A stretch of 64,000 nt of DNA from Streptomyces sp. SA15. Lineage in GTDB: Bacteria; Actinomycetota; Actinomycetes; Streptomycetales; Streptomycetaceae. Shown in pieces: positions 8,615 through 16,192 of this stretch; positions within the stretch are counted from its first letter, which is position 1; every line of letters starts with the position of its first letter. The stretch covers positions 62,001 to 126,000 of the forward strand of contig NZ_NTGE01000111.1 in assembly GCF_002291145.1 (NCBI RefSeq), read 5' to 3'. A program made the position numbers and the translations under genes. The notes beneath the pieces were generated by a model. That model searched no databases and was not told where the DNA came from. It saw only the letters and a program-made list of their open reading frames with translations.

Positions 8615-8655
8615 GTCGTCTCCTGAAGAGGTCTTGAAAGGTCGGTCGGGTCTGC

Positions 8656-9495
8656 TTACTTGTTGGCGCCGAGCTCGATCGGCACGCCGACGAGGGAGCC
8701 GTACTCGGTCCAGGAGCCGTCGTAGTTCTTGACGTTCTCGACACCGAGCAGCTCGTGCAGGACGAACCAGGTCAGGGCCGAGCGCTCACCGATGCGGCAG
8801 TAGGCGATCGTGTCCTTGGACAGGTCCACCTGCTCCTCGGCGTAGAGCTCCTTGAGCTCCTCGTCCGACTTGAACGTGCCGTCGTCGTTGGCGTTCTTCG
8901 ACCACGGGATGTTGCGGGCGGACGGGACGTGACCCGGACGCTGCGACTGCTCCTGCGGAAGGTGGGCCGGCGCGAGCAGCTTGCCGGAGAACTCGTCGGG
9001 CGAACGGACGTCGACCAGGTTCTGCGAGCCGATGGCCGCCACGACGTCGTCGCGGAAGGCGCGGATCGACTTGTCCTGCGGCTTGGCCTTGTAGTCCGTG
9101 GTCGGGCGCGACGGGACCTCCTCGACCAGCTCGCGGGCGTCCAGCTCCCACTTCTTGCGGCCGCCGTCGAGGAGCTTGACGTTCTCGTGGCCGTACAGCT
9201 TGAAGTACCAGTAGGCGTACGACGCGAACCAGTTGTTGTTGCCGCCGTAGAGGATCACCAGCGTGTCGTTGGCGATGCCCTTCGCCGACAGGAGCTTCTC
9301 GAAGCCCTCCTGGTCGATGAAGTCACGACGGACCGGGTCCTGGAGGTCCTTGGTCCAGTCGATGCGGATCGCGTTGCGGATGTGGTTCTTCTCATAGGCG
9401 GACGTGTCTTCGTCCACCTCCACGACGGCGATGTTCGGGTCGTCCAGGTGGTCCTGGACCCAGTCGGCGTCGACAAGGACGTCGCTGCGGCTCAT
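8656..9495 (-). CDS. Thiosulfate sulfurtransferase (rhodanese, two domains)
   Basis: A 279-aa tandem-rhodanese enzyme that transfers sulfane sulfur from thiosulfate to an acceptor such as cyanide. The inactive N-terminal rhodanese domain spans about 5-125 and the catalytic one about 155-275. Active-site Cys233 lies in the loop AYCRIGERSA. ATG 9495 has AGGAGAAAG upstream. Actinobacterial orthologs are often called CysA, though they are not the sulfate ABC ATPase of that name. A Cys-containing leader peptide encoded 138 bp upstream suggests control by cysteine supply. Confidence 0.93.
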   Translation of the reverse strand: MSRSDVLVDADWVQDHLDDPNIAVVEVDEDTSAYEKNHIRNAIRIDWTKDLQDPVRRDFIDQEGFEKLLSAKGIANDTLVILYGGNNNWFASYAYWYFKLYGHENVKLLDGGRKKWELDARELVEEVPSRPTTDYKAKPQDKSIRAFRDDVVAAIGSQNLVDVRSPDEFSGKLLAPAHLPQEQSQRPGHVPSARNIPWSKNANDDGTFKSDEELKELYAEEQVDLSKDTIAYCRIGERSALTWFVLHELLGVENVKNYDGSWTEYGSLVGVPIELGANK

Positions 9496-9632
9496 GGCTC
9501 TTTCTCCTCCGGGGCAGTTGCGGCGGGGCGTGCGAGTGAGAGGGGCGCGCGGGCAGACCGTGAGCGGCGCACGCGCGCGGATGCCCTGGGCAGGGCGGCG
9601 GGGATGCGGAAGCCGGCGTCCGGTCCTTCCGC

Positions 9633-9713
9633 TCAGAAGGTGCGACAGAGCATGGCGGCGACGCGGCACAGGTCTACTGCCCGCCGCTTCGTGAGATCCG
9701 CCTGTCGCTTCAT
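9633..9713 (-). CDS. Cysteine-containing leader peptide upstream of the sulfurtransferase
   Basis: A 26-codon ORF begins MKRQADLTKRRAVDL and contains two LCR motifs (Cys at residues 16 and 23) before TGA. It matches the short putative leader peptides that precede sulfur-assimilation genes in many actinobacteria. Ribosome behaviour at the Cys codons there is thought to adjust downstream expression. It begins about 7 nt after a -10 box and is followed by about 140 bp of untranslated leader before the sulfurtransferase. Confidence 0.8.
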   Translation of the reverse strand: MKRQADLTKRRAVDLCRVAAMLCRTF

Positions 9714-9720
9714 GGGCTCG

Positions 9721-9750
9721 ATCGTAGGGATGGACGGGTGGGCGTGTCAC
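9721..9750 (-). promoter_or_regulatory. Promoter for leader peptide-sulfurtransferase unit
   Basis: Reading the minus strand, GTGACA (9750-9745) and TACGAT (9726-9721) are separated by 18 bp, a good sigma-HrdB type match. The leader-peptide ATG follows about 7 nt after the -10 box, so the transcript is probably leaderless. Confidence 0.5.
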
Positions 9751-9918
9751 CGGCGTGTCGGATAGTGAGATGCGATCGTCCGCGATGTGGGACGAGAATC
9801 GCGCCCGGGCCGTGTCGCACGGTTCCCGGGCGCGTGCAGCCGTCGTCACATCTACGGTACGGACGGCGGCGTCTCGTCTTTCGGACACCGTCTGTCCACC
9901 GAATGTTCGAGCCTCGTC

Positions 9919-10656
9919 CTACCCGGCCAGCTTGACGTTCGAACCCGTCACCGTGATCTCCACACCGCTCTTCGCCGCCTGCACCTTGTCCAGCTGGATG
10001 CCGCCGGGCAGACCGTCGATCTTCTGCTCGAAGTCGGTGATCGCCCGGACCCGGCCTTCGGCGAGGTCGACGCCGCCGAACGAGGGCAGGTTGTCGGCGT
10101 GCACCCGCACGGTGTTTCCCTTGGCGGTGACCGTGCTGAGCACGTCGACCGGCTCCGGCAGCTTGGTGCCGAGCACCGTCGCCTCGACCGTGACCTTGAT
10201 CTTGCCGTTGCCGCCGTCGGAGAGGCCGACGACGTTGGCGGTGACGCCGGGGGCGACCTCGGTCGGCTCGGACTTGGCGGTCTTCAGCAGCTCGTCGTAG
10301 GTGATGGAAGCGGTGCCGGTGGCGGTCGCCGCGGTGGCGGAGCTGTAGTCGCCGGAGAACGCGACGCCCTTCATGTTCGCGTTGAGATCGTCGATACGGA
10401 TCTTCTCGCCGCCGGTGCCGGTGTCCGCCTCGTAGTCCTGGATGCCGACCTGGACGTCGTCCAGCTCGCCGCCCGCTACCTGGGTGAGGAAGGGGAAGCC
10501 CTTGATGGAGACGTCCGGGGTGGTGGCCAGGCTCTCGGTGGTCTTCAGCCTGTCGGCCACCTCGCCCTCAGCGAAGTTGACCGCGACGCGGTCGGCGATC
10601 ACGAAGAGGCCGCCGAGGATCACGACGACGATCAGCAGTATGCGCAGCGCTCGCAT
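9919..10656 (-). CDS. DUF2993 domain protein (LmeA-like)
   Basis: A 245-aa exported or membrane-tethered protein. A signal-anchor helix (MRALRILLIVVVILGGLFVIAD) is followed by a DUF2993 domain, the family of mycobacterial LmeA, a periplasmic lipid-binding protein. ATG 10656 is chosen because GGGAGG precedes it and it places the hydrophobic helix at the N-terminus; longer in-frame starts would add a Pro-rich stretch. It is monocistronic. Confidence 0.85.
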   Translation of the reverse strand: MRALRILLIVVVILGGLFVIADRVAVNFAEGEVADRLKTTESLATTPDVSIKGFPFLTQVAGGELDDVQVGIQDYEADTGTGGEKIRIDDLNANMKGVAFSGDYSSATAATATGTASITYDELLKTAKSEPTEVAPGVTANVVGLSDGGNGKIKVTVEATVLGTKLPEPVDVLSTVTAKGNTVRVHADNLPSFGGVDLAEGRVRAITDFEQKIDGLPGGIQLDKVQAAKSGVEITVTGSNVKLAG

Positions 10657-10793
10657 GCGGTGGCCTCCCAAGGTGGCTTGTTCGACGGCGGCAGTCGAGC
10701 CACGGTAACTCTGCGGAGGGGGATGGGCCTCAGATTGTCGATCTTCTGTGACAGGAGGCGGATACGGCAGGGCCGGAGGCGGGACCGCCTGCC

Positions 10794-11198
10794 TCATGAG
10801 CGGTGCTCCTTGCGCTGGTGCTGGCGCAGCAGCACGTTCGCGTCCGTCTCCGCGCTGCGGTCGAACACCGCCCGCGCGGCCTCACGCCGCTCCGCCAGCT
10901 CCGCGCACACCGCGCAGCCGGGGACGGGCAGCGGCGGGCGGCTCAGGTCGTCGGGGTCCGGGGGTACGGCGGCGCCGACCGCCCACGTGCGCGCGTTAGC
11001 CGCCCGCAGTCCGGCGCTCAGCCGTTCCTGCGGGGTGGCCGGGCGCAGGGCGGCCGGGTCCGCCTGCCACTCCCGGCCGCCGCCGACGGGGCGTAGCAGG
11101 GCGTACGGCCCTGACTTGTCCTGGTACTCGCCGACCTTGCTCGTCGCCGGGTCGTAGAGGAGGGATCCGGGTTCGAGGGGGTCCGACTTCTTGGTCAT
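10794..11198 (-). CDS. Hypothetical protein divergent from XRE regulator
   Basis: A 134-aa soluble protein (start MTKKSDPLEPGSLLYDPATS) with one CxxC (CAVC) and a basic C-terminus. ATG 11198 is taken because longer in-frame extensions are poor coding sequence. It is transcribed away from the XRE/DUF397 pair. Such pairs in Streptomyces often carry a divergent third gene of unknown function. No function is assigned. Confidence 0.65.
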   Translation of the reverse strand: MTKKSDPLEPGSLLYDPATSKVGEYQDKSGPYALLRPVGGGREWQADPAALRPATPQERLSAGLRAANARTWAVGAAVPPDPDDLSRPPLPVPGCAVCAELAERREAARAVFDRSAETDANVLLRQHQRKEHRS

Positions 11199-11303
11199 CG
11201 TGTGCGGCTCCTTTTCTGCGAACGCCCGTACGCAGCGCGAGCGTTGGACTACGCTGCGTGTTCGGGTGCTATGAGCATGGCGCACAAACAGGGCCTTTGG
11301 GCT

Positions 11304-11324
11304 GTTGCAGGGCCTTACTGCAAC
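11304..11324. promoter_or_regulatory. Inverted repeat in XRE promoter region
   Basis: GTTGCAG and CTGCAAC form a perfect 7-bp inverted repeat with a 7-bp spacer between the divergent hypothetical gene and the XRE gene. Nested CCTTTGG/CCAAAGG and GTTGC/GCAAC arms surround it. Its position suggests an operator for the adjacent XRE regulator. Confidence 0.45.
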
Positions 11325-11374
11325 GCCAGGCGGTCCAAAGGCAACAAACGCAACAGCCGACGCGAAGGAGCGCG

Positions 11375-12217
11375 ATGCCACAACGAAGGGTGATCTCAGG
11401 CCGCAGCTACGAGCCCAGGAAGCGGTTCGCCGAGGAGCTGCGGCTCCTGAGGAGTGAGCAGGGCTTGAGCTTGCGGGACCTCGCGAAGGAGGTCGGGTGG
11501 GACTCGTCCCAGTTCAGCAGGATGGAGAGCGGGCGAGCACTGGGCGGGCCCGAGGCCGTACAGGCGCTGGACCAGTACTACGGGACGCCGGGGATGCTGC
11601 TGGCATTGTGGGAGCTGGCGGTGGGGGACCAGACGCAGTTCAAGGAGCAGTACCGGCGGTACATGGCGCTGGAGGGCGAGGCGGTGAGTCTGTGGCAGTA
11701 CTCAGTGAGTGCGCCGCCGGGTCTGCTCCAGACGGGCGGATACGCCCGCGAAGCGCTTGCGGCGGGCGGGATCAAGGACCGGGAGCTGGACCAGCAGGTC
11801 GAAGCGCGTGAAAGTCGACGGGAACTGCTGGAGGGGGAGGACGCGCCGCCGTTCCGCGCCATCCTCTCCGAGGCAGTGCTGCGCACGTTGCTGCGAGACG
11901 CAGGGGAGTGGCGTGCGCAGCTGGAGTATCTGGCGGAGGCATCGGAGCGCCCGAACATCACGCTCCACGTGCTGCCGTTCAGCGCCGGTCCTCACGGCCT
12001 GATGAGTACCGACACGATGTTCCTGCGGCTGCTGGACGGGCAAACCGTGGCGTACGTCGAGACTGACGTACGCGGTGAACTGATCGAGGAAACAAGCATG
12101 GTTGAGCGCTTGCAGCGCGCTTATGATGCGGTGCGTGACCTGGCCCTGTCCCCGGTCGAGTCGCGGAAGTTCATCCTGCGGATGTTGGAGGAAGTGCCGT
12201 GCGAGCCATCGACCTGA
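11375..12217 (+). CDS. XRE-family regulator with DUF5753 domain
   Basis: A 280-aa regulator. The N-terminal Cro/CI helix-turn-helix (about 18-72: LRLLRSEQGLSLRDLAKEVG) is followed by a DUF5753 effector domain (about 95-275) with the typical APPGLLQTGGYARE motif. It is paired with a DUF397 gene that overlaps its 3' end by 19 bp. Related XRE/DUF397 pairs (BldB/WhiJ-like and toxin-antitoxin-like systems) act in development, but this pair's role is unknown. AAGGAG precedes ATG 11375. Confidence 0.9.
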   Translation: MPQRRVISGRSYEPRKRFAEELRLLRSEQGLSLRDLAKEVGWDSSQFSRMESGRALGGPEAVQALDQYYGTPGMLLALWELAVGDQTQFKEQYRRYMALEGEAVSLWQYSVSAPPGLLQTGGYAREALAAGGIKDRELDQQVEARESRRELLEGEDAPPFRAILSEAVLRTLLRDAGEWRAQLEYLAEASERPNITLHVLPFSAGPHGLMSTDTMFLRLLDGQTVAYVETDVRGELIEETSMVERLQRAYDAVRDLALSPVESRKFILRMLEEVPCEPST

Positions 12218-12396
12218 GCAACGCGACGTGGCGCAAGAGCAGCTACAGCAACACGGACGGCGGCAATTGCATAGAGGTCGCCGACAACCTCCCCGTCGTC
12301 CCCGTCCGCGACAGCAAGGCCCCCGCCAAGGGCACCCTCGTCTTCAATACGGCGGCCTGGGTCACCTTCGTCGGAGCGGTCAAGTCGTCTCAGTAG
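12199..12396 (+). CDS. DUF397 domain small protein
   Basis: A 65-aa protein of the DUF397 family (TWRKSSYSNTDGGNCIEVAD...VPVRDSK). It starts at GTG inside the 3' end of the XRE gene, so translation is coupled. DUF397 proteins are thought to bind and modulate their partner XRE regulator. The 3' end abuts the convergent DsrE gene. Confidence 0.92.
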   Translation: MRAIDLSNATWRKSSYSNTDGGNCIEVADNLPVVPVRDSKAPAKGTLVFNTAAWVTFVGAVKSSQ

Positions 12397-12400
12397 ACCC

Positions 12401-12763
12401 TCAGTACACCAGCGCCTGGGTCTCGTCCCCCAGCGCCTCCTGCACGAACACCTGCGCCCCCGCGATCCGCACGCCCTCGATGACGTCCTTCTCCGCGATG
12501 TCCCGGCGGGCCGCGCACTGCGTGCACAGGGTGACCTGGCCGCCCGCCAGGATCGAGTCCAGCAGGTCCGGCAGCGGGGCCGCGTGCGGCAGCTCGAATT
12601 CGGCGGCGCGCCCCGGCAGGGCGAACCACGCGGACTCGCCGGTCAGCCACAGGGAGACGTCGACGCCGCTGGCCACCGCCACCGCCGCCACCGTGAACGC
12701 CTGGGAGCAGCGTTCGGGGGCATCGGCCCCCGCCGTCACCTTGAGAACCAGCTTCTTCGCCAT
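12401..12763 (-). CDS. DsrE family protein
   Basis: A 120-aa DsrE/DsrF/TusD-fold protein (MAKKLVLKVTAGADAPERCS...). A Cys-containing segment, LCTQCAARRDI, is positioned like the sulfur-relay cysteines of the family. The role is probably sulfur transfer or an uncharacterised redox function. It converges with the DUF397 gene with four bases between stops. Confidence 0.85.
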   Translation of the reverse strand: MAKKLVLKVTAGADAPERCSQAFTVAAVAVASGVDVSLWLTGESAWFALPGRAAEFELPHAAPLPDLLDSILAGGQVTLCTQCAARRDIAEKDVIEGVRIAGAQVFVQEALGDETQALVY

Positions 12764-12776
12764 GCTCGAATCGTAA

Positions 12777-12967
12777 TGCGCGAGGCGTTCCGGCAGGATC
12801 TGCTCCACCTCGACACCGCGGCCGTCGTGGACGAGGTGTTCTCCGCAGATATAACCCCGTACAGCAGCCCGGGCTGGGTGGTGCGCGGCGCCGGGGACTC
12901 CGCTTTCGACGAGGACTTCCCGGAGCCGGCCCGCCTCGACGACGTCCAGCGCTCGGTCTGCCTTTGA
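12777..12967 (+). CDS. Possible small acidic protein or truncated gene
   Basis: A 63-codon ORF beginning at ATG 12777 (MREAFRQDLLHLDTAAVVDE...). Strongly G/C-ending codons and an acidic composition suggest it is coding. It diverges from the DsrE gene by 13 bp. It stops at TGA inside CTTTGAT, next to the probable left end of the IS605-type element, so it may be a gene cut short near the insertion. No family is recognised. Confidence 0.35.
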
Positions 12968-13060
12968 TCTTGGCCAGTGCTCCGCCATTCGGGGCGGGAG
13001 TGAAGGCCATCTCAGGACCGCTCTGACCCCCACCGTTCGCACGGGTCCGCAGTGTTGTCA

Positions 13061-13492
13061 TCAGCCTGTGGGGAGCTGCTGGTTCTCGATGTATTGCTTG
13101 ACGACGGTCAGCGGTGCCCCGCCGCAGGATCCGGCGAAGTAGGAGCCGGACCAGAAGTGGCCGCCCCACAAATACCGGCGTACGTGAGTGTCGTACTCCT
13201 TGCGCAGCAGTCGGGCGGAGACGCCTTTGAGGGAGTTGACCAGCTTGGAGAGCTGGACCTTGGGCGGGTAGTGCACGAGGAGGTGCACGTGGTCATGTTC
13301 GCCGTTGAACTGTTTCAGTTCGGCCTCGAAGTCCGCGCACACCTCCCGCATGATCTCTTCGCACCGGCTGAGCATGGCGTCGGTGAATGCCCCGCGCCGG
13401 TACCTAGTGACGAAGACCAAGTGGACGTGCAGGTTGTGAATGACATGACGGCCGGTGCGTACATCCGGGTTCGGCTTCCAGCGTGGCGACAT
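13061..13492 (-). CDS. tnpA: IS200-type Y1 transposase TnpA
   Basis: A 143-aa HUH/Y1 single-strand transposase. The HUH pair is His68-Val-His70 (DHVHLLVHY) and the catalytic tyrosine is Tyr134 (VVKQYIENQ). The length is normal for the family, and ATG 13492 gives the canonical N-terminus. It excises and inserts the element as single-stranded DNA, usually at replication forks. Confidence 0.92.
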   Translation of the reverse strand: MSPRWKPNPDVRTGRHVIHNLHVHLVFVTRYRRGAFTDAMLSRCEEIMREVCADFEAELKQFNGEHDHVHLLVHYPPKVQLSKLVNSLKGVSARLLRKEYDTHVRRYLWGGHFWSGSYFAGSCGGAPLTVVKQYIENQQLPTG

Positions 13493-13515
13493 AAACCAAA
13501 TGATACAGTGACCGT

Positions 13516-14838
13516 GTGACCACGGAACGTGTGCTGGAGAAGCGGCAGTTCGGGCATCGTGCCCGGCTGGCGCTGACGCCTGCGCAGACCCGGCTCGTGG
13601 ACGACCAGGCGCACGCCGCCCGCGCGATGTGGAATCAGCTCCACGATCTGTGGCAGATGACGCCGAAATGCCAGCGCTCCCTGACCCGCATGGACCAGAC
13701 GCTGCGGCAGGCCCGCAAGGAGATCGACTTGTACGCGGTGCTGCCCGCGCAGGCCGCACAAGCAGTCCTCAAGACGTACGTCCAGGCGTGGAAGAACTGC
13801 TGGGACGGCCGGGCCGAGGAGCCCACGTTCAAGGCCCGCATCCGCGCCGTGATGTCCGTGGACATCCCGCAGGCCCGCGACCTGCACATCAAGCGAGTGC
13901 ACCGCCGCTGGGGCATGGTCAACATCCCCAAGATCGGCCGCGTCCGCTTCCGCTGGACCAAAGATCTCCCTGTCGGCAAGAACGCCGACAGGGAGAACCG
14001 CATCACCGGGGCCCGGCTCGTCAAAGACGCGCTCGGCTGGCACATCGCCTTCCGCGTCCAGACCCTGGAGCCCAGACCTGAACCGCACACCGGCCCGGAA
14101 GTCGGCATCGACGCCGGAGTGAACCTCCCTCTCGCCCTGTCCGACGGCAACCACCAGGACCACGGACGGCCGCCCCGACTCCCGGACGGCACCGCCGACC
14201 GCGACAAGTGGCTGAACCCGGACGAGAAAGCCAAGCTGCTCCGCCTGGAACAGAGGGCCGCACACCGCAAGTCCTTCCGCAAGCCCAAGGAGCGCAGCTC
14301 CAACCGGCTCCACGCCACCTACGACCAGATCAAGCAGCTCCGCGCAAGAGCCACGCGCCGCGCGCTCGACTGGCAGCACAAGACCACCACCGCCCTCGCC
14401 CGCCAGTACGGCACGGTCGTGGTCGAAGCACTCACCATCACGAACATGACCAAGAGCGCCCAGGGCACCGTGGAAGAGCCGGGGAGGAACGTCGCGCAGA
14501 AGTCCGGCCTGAACCGCTCCATCAGCCAGGAGGCGTGGGGCCGGACCGTGACCATGCTGACGTACAAGACCGCCCGCCAGGGTGGCACCCTGCACAAGGT
14601 TCCCGCTCCGAACACCTCCCGGCGCTGTTCCGCATGCGGGTTCATCACCCCCGGCAGCCGCGAGGACCAGGCCACGTTCGTATGCAAGAACCCGGACTGC
14701 GGTTGGGAAGGCAACGCCGACCACAACGCAGCCCGGAACGTCTTGCACCTGTACCGGATGGGCCACGGGCTCATCCCGGCTGCCGGAAGGGCAGTCGTCA
14801 GGCGCACACGCGGCGTCAAGCCCGCCACCGCAAGGTAG
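13516..14838 (+). CDS. tnpB: RNA-guided nuclease TnpB (IS605 OrfB)
   Basis: A 440-aa TnpB. RuvC catalytic residues are Asp199 (GIDAGVN), Glu304 (VVVEALTI) and Asp402 (NADHNAARN). The zinc ribbon uses Cys371/374/390/395. TnpB proteins of this family are guide-RNA-directed nucleases, ancestral to Cas12, that help retain the element. The guide (omega) RNA would be expected to overlap the 3' end and right terminus. No internal stop or frameshift is seen. Start is GTG 13516. Confidence 0.93.
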   Translation: MTTERVLEKRQFGHRARLALTPAQTRLVDDQAHAARAMWNQLHDLWQMTPKCQRSLTRMDQTLRQARKEIDLYAVLPAQAAQAVLKTYVQAWKNCWDGRAEEPTFKARIRAVMSVDIPQARDLHIKRVHRRWGMVNIPKIGRVRFRWTKDLPVGKNADRENRITGARLVKDALGWHIAFRVQTLEPRPEPHTGPEVGIDAGVNLPLALSDGNHQDHGRPPRLPDGTADRDKWLNPDEKAKLLRLEQRAAHRKSFRKPKERSSNRLHATYDQIKQLRARATRRALDWQHKTTTALARQYGTVVVEALTITNMTKSAQGTVEEPGRNVAQKSGLNRSISQEAWGRTVTMLTYKTARQGGTLHKVPAPNTSRRCSACGFITPGSREDQATFVCKNPDCGWEGNADHNAARNVLHLYRMGHGLIPAAGRAVVRRTRGVKPATAR

Positions 14839-14880
14839 GCAGGAATCTCCTTCCTGAGCTTGCGAAGGAGGAGAGCACTT

Positions 14881-15036
14881 CAAACGGAGACCAAGCCGTA
14901 CGGCGCCGAGCACGTCCGGCAGGCGTACCTGGCCGCCGGGGACGTCCTCGGTGTGATCGTCCAGTCCCGGAAGGGCACCGCGCCGGCCGTTCCGTTCCAG
15001 CAGACGGTGACCCTGCAGAGCCAGCTGCTCGGGTGA
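14881..15036 (+). pseudogene. 3' remnant of a gene abutting the IS605-type element
   Basis: An open frame of 51 codons (QTETKPYGAEHVRQAYLAAG...) starts exactly where the insertion element appears to end and runs to TGA at 15034. It has typical Streptomyces codon use but no start codon, so it looks like the C-terminus of a disrupted or truncated gene. The parent family is not recognised. Confidence 0.5.
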
Positions 15037-15141
15037 GGCCCACGAGGGTGTACCTCACACGGAGAGCCGGTCTCCGGCCGCGTAAGCTGGGGCCCGGCTC
15101 TTTTGTGTACCGCTGTCCCACGATCGTCCGAGGAGCACTCC

Positions 15142-15243
15142 GTGCTTGAGATTTTCTTCGAGGCCCTGCTGATCCTGGTCTGCGTCGGCGTGCTCGGCTT
15201 CGCCTGGCTGACCGTGAAGAAGCTGTACCAGGGCCAGCGCTGA
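15142..15243 (+). CDS. 33-residue single-pass membrane peptide
   Basis: GTG 15142 with AGGAG seven bases upstream opens a 33-codon ORF, LEIFFEALLILVCVGVLG then FAWLTVKKLYQGQR. It contains one transmembrane helix and a basic C-terminus. It lies 43 bp before the nitrobindin-like gene and is probably cotranscribed. Function unknown. Confidence 0.65.
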   Translation: MLEIFFEALLILVCVGVLGFAWLTVKKLYQGQR

Positions 15244-15286
15244 CCGCCGTAGTAGGACGCTGACCCCCGTCTAGGAACTGTTGCTC

Positions 15287-15862
15287 ATGATCGAGATCCC
15301 GTCCGACCTCCACAAGGAGCTCGTCCCCCTCGCCTTCCTGCTCGGAAACTGGGCGGGCGCGGGCGTGCACGACTTCCCCGGCGCCGAGAAGTGCAACTTC
15401 GGTCAGGAGGTCACCTTCACACACGACGGCCGGGACTTCCTCGAGTACCGGTCCCACACCTGGGTGCTGGACAACGACGGCAACAAGGTCAAGCCGCTGG
15501 AGTCCGAGTCCGGCTACTGGCGCATCGACACCGACCGCAAGGTCGAGGTGACGATGGTCCGCGACGACGGCGTGGTCGAGGTCTGGTACGGCCGGCTGGC
15601 CGACAAGAAGCCGCAGATCGACCTGGTCACGGACGCGGTGGCGCGTACGGCGGCCTCCCGCCCGTACACCGGCGGCAAGCGCCTGTACGGCTACGTCAAG
15701 AGCGACCTGATGTGGGTCGGCGAGAAGCAGACCCCCGAGGTCGAGCTGCGCCCCTACATGTCGGCCCACCTGAAGAAGGTCGTCACCCCGGAGGACGTCG
15801 AGCGCTGGGCCAAGGCCCTGCCGGACGACATGCCGGACGACGGGATCGCGTTCTTCCGGTAG
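15287..15862 (+). CDS. Nitrobindin-like heme/FABP-type beta-barrel protein
   Basis: A 191-aa protein of the actinobacterial FABP-like/nitrobindin family, a ten-stranded beta-barrel. Its hallmark N-terminal motif is LAFLLGNWAGAGVHDFP. Nitrobindins bind ferric heme and can isomerise peroxynitrite. ATG 15287 is preferred to TTG 15281. Context (a 33-aa membrane peptide upstream) gives no further clue. Confidence 0.85.
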   Translation: MIEIPSDLHKELVPLAFLLGNWAGAGVHDFPGAEKCNFGQEVTFTHDGRDFLEYRSHTWVLDNDGNKVKPLESESGYWRIDTDRKVEVTMVRDDGVVEVWYGRLADKKPQIDLVTDAVARTAASRPYTGGKRLYGYVKSDLMWVGEKQTPEVELRPYMSAHLKKVVTPEDVERWAKALPDDMPDDGIAFFR

Positions 15863-15944
15863 GTCTCGTTCACCATTGGGTGAAGTGCCGCATCCTGGGA
15901 ACCGTCGAGTCTGCCGGGCTCGGCCTCTTCTGACCTGCCCCTTC

Positions 15945-16028
15945 ATGCCTTCGTTGCCGCTGCCACCGGACGGCGAGCAGAGGGCGATCGGTGCCACGCT
16001 CGCCGCGCTCGACGACAAGATCCATTGA
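15945..16028 (+). pseudogene. HsdS C-terminal remnant (type I restriction specificity subunit)
   Basis: The short frame MPSLPLPPDGEQRAIGATLA followed by ALDDKIH matches the conserved segment near the end of an HsdS target-recognition domain (LPLPP.EQRAI...L.ALDDKI). No other part of hsdS, hsdR or hsdM is nearby. It is best read as debris of a lost restriction system within the gap 15863-16192, in which I see nothing else. Confidence 0.5.
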
Positions 16029-16192
16029 GACGACAGCGCGGCCCTGCGACCCTTCCCGCCCGGCAGGCCTGAATAGGCGTCACCTTGTTCGCGTCCCGTT
16101 CATGTGCGGGACAGCGGGCTCTCACGCTGTTGAAGTCTCCTCTACCGAGCATCTGTTCCCCTTGATTCGACGCTCGAGCAGGGGGACTTGAG

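Larger units (their letters stand above)
12969..14880. mobile_element. IS200/IS605-type insertion sequence with divergent tnpA and tnpB
   Basis: tnpA (minus) and tnpB (plus) diverge from a 23-bp centre, as in IS605. The right end carries a 7-bp hairpin CTCCTTC/GAAGGAG (14847-14853, 14864-14870) just after tnpB, typical of the structured ends recognised as single strands. The left boundary is uncertain; TTGAT at 12964-12968 would be a plausible target pentamer. Both genes look intact. A gene fragment resumes at 14881. Confidence 0.75.

Noticed and set aside
12390..13169. Long minus-strand frame through the DsrE gene and IS left end
   Set aside because: A shadow frame: it is out of phase with the DsrE protein, crosses the likely IS boundary and has low-complexity Arg/Gly composition.
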